The translations under genes and the position numbers were made by a program. Positions 33,788-42,569 of a stretch of 52,361 nucleotides of DNA are shown piece after piece. Where the stretch lies: NCBI RefSeq assembly GCF_947500065.1, contig NZ_CANMQT010000019.1, positions 1 through 52,361 of the forward strand, read 5' to 3'. The stretch comes from an uncultured Aquimarina sp. (GTDB taxonomy: Bacteria; Bacteroidota; Bacteroidia; Flavobacteriales; Flavobacteriaceae). The number at the start of each line of letters is the position of its first letter. Position 1 is the first letter of the stretch. The notes under the pieces were generated by a model that did no database searches, was not told where the DNA came from, and saw nothing but the letters and a program-made list of their open reading frames with translations.

Positions 33788-33957
33788 TAGAGGTTTTTAG
33801 AAGTTATACGTTTTGAAACCATATAGATTATATATAACCGGTAAGAATTGTATTTCCGTTTAATTTATAAATGAAGGTGATTGAGTACTAGGAGTGTTAA
33901 CAGAAAATGGTGTAAGCGATATAATCTCTTAATGGAACATCGATCCATAAATGTTTA

Positions 33958-34644
33958 TTAAGATATTGCGACTTGTTTATCTACATTGATTAGATATAAG
34001 GATATTGTATGTTTGTCATAATCTATAATCCCTTGTTTTCTAAGAGAGCTTAATACATTACTTACTGTTTGCCTCGAGGTATTAGTAAGATTAGCAATAT
34101 CTTTATGAGACAAAAGATTTCTAGCAGTTATCATATTGTCTTTTTGTTCTCCAAACTCTGAGACATAGTCGTTTATGAAATTATGGATCCGAGTTGCGCT
34201 ATCCTTGGATAATATCTCACTTAATCGTTGTTCTAATTTTTTTATCCTTGCTCCATAAGCTTTAATAATATTATTTTTCAGGAAAGGATATTTTTTCATA
34301 GTGTCCAACATTTTATCAGCTGCCATTGCACAAAGGATACTGTCTTCCAATGCAACAGCCTGTTCATGTTGATCTGAATATAAATCAAACAATGCCAGTT
34401 CTCCAAAAATACTGCCTTTATTTACAACGTACTTTATAGTATTGGTTCTGGTGTCTATTATTTTGACAGTTCCCTGTTTCAGAAAAAATATGTGTTTCTT
34501 TTCTGCTTTGTTAAGTTCAATTATTTGACCTTTATCTACATTAAACATATCAAGAACCTTCGCCATTCGGATCATTAACATTTTTCCAAGGTTGTTGAAT
34601 AAGATAAAATCTTCTAAAAACCAAAGTTTAGTAAATGTATTCAA
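33958..34644 (-). CDS. Crp/Fnr-family regulator, TTG start, duplicated gene 2
   Basis: 228 aa, clearly a duplicate of 33018-33686 (same N-terminus, LLSHKDIANLTNTSRQTVSNV.SSLRK nearly identical in the HTH). Start is again TTG, at 34644. In this copy a 7-codon reading frame beginning at an ATG about 21 bp upstream ends in TGA that overlaps the TTG start (TTGA); the matching frame in the other copy begins with ATA, so the overlap is probably chance. Ligand and target genes unknown; self-regulation through the shared upstream dyad is possible. Confidence 0.85.
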   Translation of the reverse strand: MNTFTKLWFLEDFILFNNLGKMLMIRMAKVLDMFNVDKGQIIELNKAEKKHIFFLKQGTVKIIDTRTNTIKYVVNKGSIFGELALFDLYSDQHEQAVALEDSILCAMAADKMLDTMKKYPFLKNNIIKAYGARIKKLEQRLSEILSKDSATRIHNFINDYVSEFGEQKDNMITARNLLSHKDIANLTNTSRQTVSNVLSSLRKQGIIDYDKHTISLYLINVDKQVAIS

Positions 34645-35295
34645 TAGATAGGGGTTTGATTCATATTGTTAAATGTACTGAATTTTAGAAACGCTGTTAC
34701 GAATTAATTAACAGAAGTTACTTCATACGACAACTAGAAGATATTTTGTTTTCCAGAAAGAGGGAAGGTATTGTTGAATTAATTTCTATTCCATAGAAAC
34801 CAGTAATTTTATTAAATTGTTTAAGGCAAGTTAACTTTTAAACGCTTTATAGAAAGAGGATTGATTCGAAAATCACTAGTATTTTATTTATAATAACGCT
34901 CCATCTGTTAATTCTATAGCCTATCACAATTAGAGGCAAACCTTCCAATAATTAATAGATTGAATAAGAAATATTTGTTCAGTAGATTTTAAGAGTTGAG
35001 GTATCCTTATTTAAGGGTGATTTTTTTTCGGTATGGTGAAGCAGTTGGGTTTTAAGTTTGCAAATTTTGTCTTTTATTGACATAATTCATTCAAGCTAAT
35101 AATCAAAGATATTTTTGGATATGCAGATATCTTTGGAATACCTGTCATCTGAATAAAACTTTAGAAAATATTCATTGCATATTTAATGTTATTTATAACA
35201 AATTCTGCCTCATTCAAAACATACTATCAAGAATGTCTTATTAAATTTCAGAATTTACAAGCTTATCAAGTTGAATAAATATTTGAATGTATTAG
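34645..35295. other. 651-bp divergent region between Crp/Fnr and the EreA-like gene
   Basis: Besides the duplicated element at 34667-34747 nothing recognisable is present. The stretch is AT-rich and should contain the promoter of the plus-strand gene at 35296. Confidence 0.5.
34667..34747 (-). promoter_or_regulatory. Duplicated upstream element of the Crp/Fnr gene, copy 2
   Basis: Matches 33706-33787. GAAGTTACTTC (34714-34724) is a perfect dyad with 5-bp arms around one base, followed by ATACGACAACT, close to AAACGACACTT in copy 1. Confidence 0.45.
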
Positions 35296-36837
35296 ATGAA
35301 GCCAGTTATCGCATCCTTCTTTTTAGTATTTGTTATTTTAAGTAGTATGGATCCAGTACAAGCTCAGAACGAGAATTCTGACCATTATTTATATGCTATA
35401 AACAAAAAGGACCAGTTATATTTTGGAGAAGGGATAGATTGGATTCTTAGTAAGCAGGATAATACTCAGTTTTATTTATTTGGAGAGCAACATGGTATTA
35501 GTGGTATTCCTAGATTGGTTCATTTTATACATACAAAACTTAACGAAAAAGAATCTTTTAATTTGGCATTAGAAATAGATGGCTGGAGTGCTCGAAAAAT
35601 TTCGGAAGAAGGTATTGACAAAATAATTTCCAAATACCCACACGCTATCGCATTTGATTATGATGAGGAAATTAAACTTATAAAGTCTGTTGAAAAATCT
35701 TCTGAGATTTGGGGCTTAGATCAAATGATTACAGCAATTCATCCATATCAACGTTTAATAGAATTAGCTCCAAATGAAAATGCTAGAAGGCTTGCGCAAG
35801 GAATTTTTTTAAAGGCATCCTTAAAAATGGGAAGGTATTTAAATCAACCAAATCAAAGCGATTTTGAAGCGATTAAGGAGGCATTTGGAGATAATTTATC
35901 AGAAGAAGTTATGGAGATTTTAGATCACCTTGAAACTTCCATGAATATCTATGTTTCCTGGCACGCTGGACAACGAGGAGAACTATCTAAACAAATTTCA
36001 GTTGAGTTGAGAGAACAATTTATGAAAAACCAATTTGACGCATATATTCATAAAAAGCCACAACAAAAAGCGGTTTTTAAAATGGGAGGTGCCCATATAA
36101 TTAAAGGTATAGGTCCCAATGGCGTTGAAACACTAGGAAATCATATTGTAAAAAAAACAAAATCCGATGTACAATCTATTGCACTTTTCAACTATCATAA
36201 GAATGTACAATTCGTAACGGAATATGTTTTTGAACGGTCTAACATCGTTTTACTGGATTGTGAAAAATATGTAACGAGTATATCTGATAGTGTATTTGCC
36301 AGTATCTCGGATTCAAATAAGTCATTGTTAAAAGGATATGATGCAATCATTCTTTTTAACAATTCAGAAAGATCAAAAAAGAGTTTTGTTACTCCTTATA
36401 AAAACGAATTTAAGTCCGATTTCATAAAAAAGCTGTCAATAGGAGGGATTTTACTAATACTTTGCCTTTCTGGAATAATACCGCTGATTTTGTTCAAGTT
36501 TTCAAAATCTAATAAAACAGACAGTTACTATACGTATGGTAGGATCTTAACTCAGGTTTTTATTATTAGTACTATTTCTGCAGGAATTGTTGGTTATCAA
36601 ATCTATACGATCATAAAGGATATAGATAGATCAATAATTAACTCGGGTTCGACTAGTATTTGGTTGTTTGTTATTTTGTTTCTGATAGCTGGATATTTTA
36701 TTTTTAAAATGAGTTTGTTTTTAAAAAATAAAGGAAGAAAAAAACATAAAATATATATAACGCTGATAACCATATCTTATCTATGTTTATCATACTTTAT
36801 GTATTATTGGAACATTGGAGGAATGTTTTCTTTTTAA
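35296..36837 (+). CDS. EreA/ChaN-like domain protein with C-terminal membrane helices
   Basis: 513 aa. Signal peptide (about 1-23, cut after AQA or VQA), then an extracytoplasmic domain (about 35-300) with motifs of the EreA/ChaN/TraB-like superfamily: FYLFGEQHG (about 57-65), ALEIDGW and FKMGGAHIIKGIG. In that superfamily Glu and His of such motifs form an active site for hydrolysis or bind haem. Four TM helices follow (about 378-398, 415-435, 453-470 and 485-505). The actual substrate is unknown. The next gene starts 9 bp on, and a LytTR regulator follows, so the three may form one module. Confidence 0.65.
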   Translation: MKPVIASFFLVFVILSSMDPVQAQNENSDHYLYAINKKDQLYFGEGIDWILSKQDNTQFYLFGEQHGISGIPRLVHFIHTKLNEKESFNLALEIDGWSARKISEEGIDKIISKYPHAIAFDYDEEIKLIKSVEKSSEIWGLDQMITAIHPYQRLIELAPNENARRLAQGIFLKASLKMGRYLNQPNQSDFEAIKEAFGDNLSEEVMEILDHLETSMNIYVSWHAGQRGELSKQISVELREQFMKNQFDAYIHKKPQQKAVFKMGGAHIIKGIGPNGVETLGNHIVKKTKSDVQSIALFNYHKNVQFVTEYVFERSNIVLLDCEKYVTSISDSVFASISDSNKSLLKGYDAIILFNNSERSKKSFVTPYKNEFKSDFIKKLSIGGILLILCLSGIIPLILFKFSKSNKTDSYYTYGRILTQVFIISTISAGIVGYQIYTIIKDIDRSIINSGSTSIWLFVILFLIAGYFIFKMSLFLKNKGRKKHKIYITLITISYLCLSYFMYYWNIGGMFSF

Positions 36838-36846
36838 AAATAGATT

Positions 36847-37455
36847 ATGAAGGAAGCTTTCAAAAAAATAAACCATTTACAGTTAATTTTAGATCTGATC
36901 ATAGTTTTTATTGGTGTTAGCTTAGCTTTTTTGTTTACAAACTATCGAGAACAAAAAATGGAAGAAAAAGAAATGACCCAGGTTCTTTCATTAATGCACA
37001 TAGGTTTAGAAACATACGATGAGTTGTTTGAAGGGTTTATTTCGTATCATACAAAGTTCAATACAGATTTTAGGAATACATTAAATAATGACCAGATTCC
37101 AAAAATAGAAGGAGTTACTTTTTTATCTCCTGCCTATCCTATAAATGCTATATCCTTATTGACAGATCAAGGTTACGAAGTACTTAATCCCGAGATTTAT
37201 GTTGCGTTAACAGGGTTTTATAATGGTATAAAACGCTTGATGTATATTGAACAGAAATTGGTTAATATTTCAGAAAAATCAATGAGTTTAATTAAAAGTA
37301 ATTTCCAGTCCATTAAGGATTATCAATTCGAACAAAAGAAGTGGGCTAAACAATATTTAATATATTTAGAAAGAAGAAAACATACTTTACAAGAGTTACA
37401 AAGTAAAAATCATAATTTAAGAACACTTTTAATGGAGTTATCGATAAGCAATTAG
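36847..37455 (+). CDS. Membrane-anchored protein of DUF6090-like type
   Basis: 202 aa with one N-terminal TM helix (about 12-31) followed by REQKMEEKEM and a long, mostly helical domain. The layout resembles DUF6090-like proteins of Bacteroidetes, function unknown. It is the middle gene between the EreA-like protein (9-bp gap) and the LytTR regulator (43-bp gap). Confidence 0.65.
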   Translation: MKEAFKKINHLQLILDLIIVFIGVSLAFLFTNYREQKMEEKEMTQVLSLMHIGLETYDELFEGFISYHTKFNTDFRNTLNNDQIPKIEGVTFLSPAYPINAISLLTDQGYEVLNPEIYVALTGFYNGIKRLMYIEQKLVNISEKSMSLIKSNFQSIKDYQFEQKKWAKQYLIYLERRKHTLQELQSKNHNLRTLLMELSISN

Positions 37456-37498
37456 ATATGTAACACCTTTATGCATTATAAATATTCACTTTTAACAT

Positions 37499-38383
37499 AT
37501 GAGAATTAAAAATACACTTAAATATCATGTTATAGTAGGTGTTATTATAGTCCTCATGGGTATTTTTAGTAGTTATGTGTATTTAGGGTCAGAAAGGTTT
37601 TTGAACAATTTGAAACCGGGAAGAATTTTACTTAAGATTACATTTTTCATTACTTTTTTTAGTGTATATACGATAAACTACAATGTAATTTGCCCCAGAA
37701 CACTTCCTAAAAAGAATCTAGTTGCCTTTTTTATTGCTATTGTTGGAATGCTTCTTGTTTTTGCTGGGATGCGGTATACATTAGAAGAAATAATCGTATA
37801 CAATATTTTTGGATTTCATAATTATTATGAAGATAAACGAGTGTTTTGGTTCTACGTTTTTGATAATTCTTATTATGCCATACAGGCACTTTTGTTTAGT
37901 ACACTTATATACTTATTCTTTATGTATATAAAAAATAAGGATAAAGCGCATACTGAGGAAATAGAGCGTAAAACTTCCATATTTGAGAATCAATTACGTA
38001 CACTCTTAAGTCATGTAAAGGATGAAACCATCGGGCATAGTATTATCTCTCAGTTTAATAAAAAACTAATTATTAAAGTAGGAAAAGAAGCTACTCTAGT
38101 TCCTATAGATACTATCCAGTACATTACAGCTTCAGGTAGTTATGTTGATATTAAAACAATTGATAAATCATATGTTTTGCGCACATCCTTAGATGGTGTA
38201 CTTAAGGATATTGATGATAAAAAATTTATTAGAATTCATCGATCTACAATTATCAACATCGACTACATAGATAAATTGATCTACTCTAACCACGGAGAAA
38301 TCGATACTAAAATGAAAGATGAGACTCTATTTAGAGTAAGTAATAGTTATAAAAAAGAATACCTTAAACTTATAGGTGCTTAA
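37499..38383 (+). CDS. Membrane-bound LytTR-type transcription regulator
   Basis: 294 aa. Four TM helices (about 9-28, 43-62, 75-98 and 124-144) precede a coiled stretch and a C-terminal LytTR DNA-binding domain (about 190-290; VPIDTIQYITASGSYVDI and FIRIHRSTIINI). There is no receiver domain, so signal input would come through the membrane part or through the two proteins encoded just upstream. LytTR domains bind paired 9-bp direct repeats; targets here are unknown. Confidence 0.88.
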   Translation: MRIKNTLKYHVIVGVIIVLMGIFSSYVYLGSERFLNNLKPGRILLKITFFITFFSVYTINYNVICPRTLPKKNLVAFFIAIVGMLLVFAGMRYTLEEIIVYNIFGFHNYYEDKRVFWFYVFDNSYYAIQALLFSTLIYLFFMYIKNKDKAHTEEIERKTSIFENQLRTLLSHVKDETIGHSIISQFNKKLIIKVGKEATLVPIDTIQYITASGSYVDIKTIDKSYVLRTSLDGVLKDIDDKKFIRIHRSTIINIDYIDKLIYSNHGEIDTKMKDETLFRVSNSYKKEYLKLIGA

Positions 38384-38511
38384 AACACGAAGTATTCATT
38401 ACGCTAAATACAAGGTTTATAACAAATCTACCGCTATCTAAAACATATTTGTTTTTTATAATGTTTCGTTTTTCGAAATTAGATTTCTGAAATTAAAATA
38501 ATAAAAAAGTA

Positions 38512-39549
38512 TTGATTCTTGGCGGAAGAGGCTTTTTGGGGCCTAGTATTGTTGAAACATTTTTGAAATCAGGTTATGATGTTACATTATTAAATAGAGG
38601 TAAGACGAATATCCATTTGTTTAGTAATTTACCTATTACCATTTGTGATAGGGAGCAAGAAAACAAACAAGGGCTTAAAAATATAGATAAAATATACAAG
38701 GAATCGTATTGGGACATTGTTGTTGATACCTGGCAGAAATCCCCAAAAGCGGTCTCTGATTTTCTAGAAGAATTTAAAGGACGTTTTGGACATTATCATT
38801 ACATATCTACTGTTTCTGTCTATGATAAATGGGATAAAAAATTTATAGAAGAAACAGAGCCGTTAAACCCGCTACCAAAATCACCTAAAACGATCAGCGA
38901 AGATTTTAGGTATGCAATACGAAAGACCTTTGCGGAAGAAGCAATTAGAGAACGGATAAGTAATTTTACAATATACAGATCACATGGAATGAAAGATTTT
39001 AGGATTACGAGACCTAATGATCCAAATGCAGAGCCATTTTGGCCTATTAGATTTTATAAAGGAGGAGAAATCATGGTGCCTAATGTTCATAACCATCATA
39101 TGCAGGTTACGGATGTTAAAAGCTTAACGAATTTTATAGTTCATTGCTCGGAAACTGCAACATTTGGTTCCTTTAATGTCGCCTATAATCCAACTCCTTT
39201 TAAGGATTATGTGTCTAGTCTTATCCATGTTACAGGTATGCCTAAAAAAATACATTGGATTAATGGTGACTTTCTAATAAAACACGGATTACTCCCATAT
39301 AAAATAATACCCTTATGGAAGCCAAAACCTGTAGGTTCGTATTATTTTAATGTTCAGAAAGCCGTTCAGGCTGGTTTAGTAAATCGTCCAATGGTAGAAA
39401 TGATAACAGATCAATTAGAGGGATATAAAATCAGACACCCAAAGGATGATGTTAGTTTTGGAGAGGTTATGGAAGGAAAACAAATTAAATATTATTCTAT
39501 TAATAAAGAAAAAGAAGTGATTAATAAATGGCTTGAAATAAGTAAATAA
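38512..39549 (+). CDS. NAD-dependent epimerase/dehydratase-like protein, non-ATG start
   Basis: About 345 aa, SDR-type Rossmann fold with GGRGFLG near the N-terminus and an SDR-like body; YRSHGMKD and NPTPFKDY segments are typical of extended SDRs. The frame has no ATG: after a stop at 38494 the codons read AAT AAT AAA AAA GTA TTG. Relatives usually begin MKKVLILGG, so here the ATG position reads AAT. Either translation starts at TTG 38512, shortening the first strand by about four residues, or the gene lost its start by mutation. Substrate unknown. Confidence 0.7.
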   Translation: MILGGRGFLGPSIVETFLKSGYDVTLLNRGKTNIHLFSNLPITICDREQENKQGLKNIDKIYKESYWDIVVDTWQKSPKAVSDFLEEFKGRFGHYHYISTVSVYDKWDKKFIEETEPLNPLPKSPKTISEDFRYAIRKTFAEEAIRERISNFTIYRSHGMKDFRITRPNDPNAEPFWPIRFYKGGEIMVPNVHNHHMQVTDVKSLTNFIVHCSETATFGSFNVAYNPTPFKDYVSSLIHVTGMPKKIHWINGDFLIKHGLLPYKIIPLWKPKPVGSYYFNVQKAVQAGLVNRPMVEMITDQLEGYKIRHPKDDVSFGEVMEGKQIKYYSINKEKEVINKWLEISK

Positions 39550-39600
39550 TTGTATTTAAAAATAATTAAAATTTCATTTTTTTGAATTATTCAAAAAAGT

Positions 39601-39645
39601 AATACAAGATGTTACCATAACTATTTAGCAACATCTTGTATTTGT
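39601..39645. terminator. Bidirectional terminator between epimerase and ssb genes
   Basis: AATACAAGATGTT (39601-39613) and AACATCTTGTATT (39630-39642) form a perfect 13-bp stem between convergent genes. On the minus strand a T6 run follows it, so it should end the ssb transcript; T-rich sequence on the plus side is weaker. Confidence 0.85.
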
Positions 39646-39664
39646 ATTAAAACAGATATCAATA

Positions 39665-39997
39665 TTACTTCCCCAACATCAAAAATTCGCTACATACTAC
39701 TTCTGTAATATATCTTTTATTGCCTTCATTGTCATCATAACTGCGTGATGTAAGTTTACCTTCTATAGCTACTTCTTGTCCTTTGTTTACATATTTCTCA
39801 ATGATTTCTGCAGTTTTTCCCCAAGCCACAATATTGTGCCATTGAGTATCGGTAATTTTATCACCAGCTTTATTATAATAGTAATCGTTAGTAGCAATAG
39901 AAAATTTTGCCAATTTCTTTCCAGAATCAAGGTTTACGATTTCTGGTTCTTGTCCTAAATTTCCGATTAGTTGTACTTTGTTTTTAAGTGTGTTCAT
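39665..39997 (-). CDS. ssb: Short single-stranded DNA-binding protein
   Basis: 110-aa OB-fold protein (MNTLKNKVQLIGNLG.EPEI, TQWHNIVAWGKTAE, VAIEGKLTSRSY) that binds single-stranded DNA. The flexible tail and acidic C-terminal tip of full-length SSB are absent; it ends right after the OB fold (EFLMLGK), so it cannot recruit partner proteins in the usual way. This type is often a second ssb copy in flavobacteria. It stands alone. Confidence 0.9.
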   Translation of the reverse strand: MNTLKNKVQLIGNLGQEPEIVNLDSGKKLAKFSIATNDYYYNKAGDKITDTQWHNIVAWGKTAEIIEKYVNKGQEVAIEGKLTSRSYDDNEGNKRYITEVVCSEFLMLGK

Positions 39998-40011
39998 AAT
40001 TGTAATTTTAG

Positions 40012-40030
40012 TGCCTGTCTACTACAGGCA
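40012..40030 (-). promoter_or_regulatory. Hairpin in the ssb leader
   Basis: TGCCTGT and ACAGGCA form a 7-bp stem with a 5-nt loop 15 bp upstream of the ssb ATG. It could affect translation of ssb or be a copy of a dispersed repeat. Confidence 0.35.
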
Positions 40031-40252
40031 GATTAAATGATTAATTAATAGTATCGAGTTCTAATATTTCGACACTGCAAACATAGAACCGGACTAGAAT
40101 GCGATTCGGTTAGGAAGTGTTTATTTTCGGTTGTAAACGTTTGTAGTCGTTTGTTTTTGTTTTGAAATTGATTTTATTCAATTGTGAAATATGGTTTTAA
40201 AAAGTTATTTTTAAATAATTATTAATTCATATCATATTGTAGTTGTTTTTCG

Positions 40253-40732
40253 ATGAAAAAGATGAATAGATCAAAACAGATAGCAAATCGATTTAGAGAA
40301 GTAATGTTAGATGGTATTTGGATTGCCAATACCAATTATAAAGACCAATTATCTAGTGTAGATTGGAAGCAGGCTAATTCTAAAATAGAATCTTTAAATA
40401 CTATTGCGGTGCTTGCTTTTCATATCAATTACTATATAGAAGGAGTATTGAACGTGTTAAAAGGTGGTCCTTTAGAAATAAAAGATACATATAGTTTTGA
40501 TGCTCCGGCAATTACATCTGAGGATGACTGGAAGGCTTTATTAAATACGTTATGGAATAATTCGGAAAGTTTTGCCAATCTACTAGATAATATGTCTGAT
40601 GAACAATGGGATGAAGTTTTTGTAGATAAAAAATATGGAACGTATCAAAGAAATATAGACGCAATGATTGAACATAGTTATTATCATTTAGGTCAAATTA
40701 CTCTAATAAAAAAAATGATATCCAATGAATGA
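40253..40732 (+). CDS. DinB/DUF1572-like four-helix protein
   Basis: 159 aa, cytoplasmic. The helical pattern and histidines (AFHINYYIEG and EHSYYHLGQITL) fit the DinB-like superfamily, which usually binds a metal through three His and includes thiol transferases and hydrolases. Substrate unknown. It overlaps the following, related gene by 8 bp, so the two are co-translated. Confidence 0.75.
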   Translation: MKKMNRSKQIANRFREVMLDGIWIANTNYKDQLSSVDWKQANSKIESLNTIAVLAFHINYYIEGVLNVLKGGPLEIKDTYSFDAPAITSEDDWKALLNTLWNNSESFANLLDNMSDEQWDEVFVDKKYGTYQRNIDAMIEHSYYHLGQITLIKKMISNE

Positions 40733-41180
40733 TTCAATCATAGAAATATTAAAAACAATATTTGATAGAGATTTAACCAAATTACGAGTAGAAATAGCCT
40801 CCTATTCTAAAGAAGAAAATTTATGGATCGAAACAGATGATATTAGTAATTCTGCAGGTAATCTTTGCTTACATCTTGTAGGTAACCTAAATACATATAT
40901 AGGTGCAGAATTTGGAAATACCGGATATATAAGACAAAGAGATCAAGAATTCTCTTTAAAAAATGTTCCCAGAACTGAGTTAATATCTATGGTTAATGAA
41001 ACCATGAAGATTGTAAAAGATTCATTGGATATGATAACTAAAGAAGATTTACAAAAAGAATATCCTAGAATATTAATGGACGCAAATCCTAGTACAGAGC
41101 GTTTTTTGGTGCATTTAACAACTCATTTGACATATCACTTGGGGCAAATAAACTATCACAGAAGAATATTAGATGTTTAA
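40725..41180 (+). CDS. DinB/DUF1572-like protein, second of a pair
   Basis: 151 aa with LCLHLVGNLN and HLTTHLTYHLGQINYHRR, the three-histidine DinB-like metal-site pattern. Same superfamily as the overlapping upstream gene but clearly diverged, so the pair could form a heterodimer (inference). The specific reaction is unknown. Confidence 0.8.
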   Translation: MNDSIIEILKTIFDRDLTKLRVEIASYSKEENLWIETDDISNSAGNLCLHLVGNLNTYIGAEFGNTGYIRQRDQEFSLKNVPRTELISMVNETMKIVKDSLDMITKEDLQKEYPRILMDANPSTERFLVHLTTHLTYHLGQINYHRRILDV

Positions 41181-41236
41181 ATTAAAAAAGTAAGTAACCA
41201 TAATATGAAAACTATTCTCTCTTGATATAACCAATT

Positions 41237-41842
41237 ATGCTAAAAAAGCTACTGAAAATAATACTTGTTTTGATAATTCTTGTAGCGATTGGTGCAGGGT
41301 ATCTTTATTTTAGACTACATAATACTATAGATAATGTTCTCGAAGCAAAAAGTGATTGGCGAAGCGAAGTTCTGGAGTTTCCATTGATATTTGCGGGAGA
41401 TTTAGAATACAATGGAGAAGAGCATATTCGATTTGCACCGGGTTGGGGTGACACCAATAGTGAAGATTATTTTTCTTACGTTTTTTTATGGGTTTTAGAA
41501 GATAATCCAAAATTGAATGCTACGGAACTGGAAAATATTATGAATATCTATTTTGATGGACTTATGAATACAGGAGCTATTACCAATTTTAATTTCTTTA
41601 AAGATATTCCAGAAACTCAATCTTCAATAAAACAATTAAGTGATCATAAGTATACAGGTTCTATAAAAATGTATGATGAGTTTTTTGCTAATGATATAAC
41701 TACTTTGAATGCTAATATCCAATATGAATATTGTCCTGCTAAGAAAAAACATTTTGTATGGTTCTATCTATCTCCTAAAGATATAAATCATCCAATTTGG
41801 AAACGCCTTCAAGAAGTTCATTTAAATATTAATTGTCAATAA
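41237..41842 (+). CDS. Membrane-anchored protein, unknown function
   Basis: 201 aa, one N-terminal TM helix (about 6-26) or uncleaved signal, and a soluble domain with FAPGWGDTNSEDYFSYVFLWVLED. No family I can name. It lies between the DinB-like pair and a Crp/Fnr gene, with gaps of about 55 bp on either side. Confidence 0.7.
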   Translation: MLKKLLKIILVLIILVAIGAGYLYFRLHNTIDNVLEAKSDWRSEVLEFPLIFAGDLEYNGEEHIRFAPGWGDTNSEDYFSYVFLWVLEDNPKLNATELENIMNIYFDGLMNTGAITNFNFFKDIPETQSSIKQLSDHKYTGSIKMYDEFFANDITTLNANIQYEYCPAKKKHFVWFYLSPKDINHPIWKRLQEVHLNINCQ

Positions 41843-41897
41843 TAATAAGTTTTTCTATGAGATATACATTTTTATAAAAATCCATTAATACAAAAGC

Positions 41898-42494
41898 GTG
41901 AATTCAAAAGCAGACTTTCAAAAATATTATGAGTCCTATTTCAAAACATTTCCTGATTTAAATTCAGAAGAACTGTCTTTTTTACGCTCATATCTTACAA
42001 TAGAAGCATATGAAAAGAAAGAGTTCTTATTTAAAAGTGGAGAGGTTCAGAAAGAAGTTGGATTTGTATGTAAAGGTCTTTTAAGACGATATTATATTAA
42101 TGAAAAAGGAAATAAGATAACTACTGGTTTTGTTAACGAAAATAATTATGCCACAGATTATCCAGCTTTTATTAGACAGATACCATCTAAGTATTTTATT
42201 GAATGCCTGGAACCATCGGTAATCATAAAATTGCCATATGATAAAATTCAGGAAGGTTATAAAAGGTATAAGACAAGTGAAATGTATGGAAGGCTAATTG
42301 CAGAATATGTATTGACTTTCCAAACAGATAGAGTAGAGAGTTTTTTATTTAAAAATGCTGAAGAAAGATACCTGGATTTCATAGCTCATAATAAAGATAT
42401 TATCAATAGAATAAGCTTATCTCATTTATCTACTTATTTAGGTATCGAACGCCAATCATTAAGCAGAATACGGAGTAAAATTGCAAAAAGATAG
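41898..42494 (+). CDS. Crp/Fnr-family regulator, GTG start
   Basis: 198 aa. The cyclic-nucleotide-binding fold (about 20-115; FLFKSGE, GFVCKGLLRRYY) is followed by a C-terminal HTH with LSTYLGIERQSLSRIRSK. This subtype, common in Bacteroidetes, tends to regulate adjacent genes. The start is the GTG at 41898; no in-frame ATG lies near. It is followed by the M20 peptidase gene at 42570, perhaps its target. Confidence 0.82.
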   Translation: MNSKADFQKYYESYFKTFPDLNSEELSFLRSYLTIEAYEKKEFLFKSGEVQKEVGFVCKGLLRRYYINEKGNKITTGFVNENNYATDYPAFIRQIPSKYFIECLEPSVIIKLPYDKIQEGYKRYKTSEMYGRLIAEYVLTFQTDRVESFLFKNAEERYLDFIAHNKDIINRISLSHLSTYLGIERQSLSRIRSKIAKR

Positions 42495-42569
42495 TTTTTG
42501 TCACATATGTGTCAGGTACATCATTTAATTATATCACATTTTTACATTATAAATTTAAATACAGTAAAA

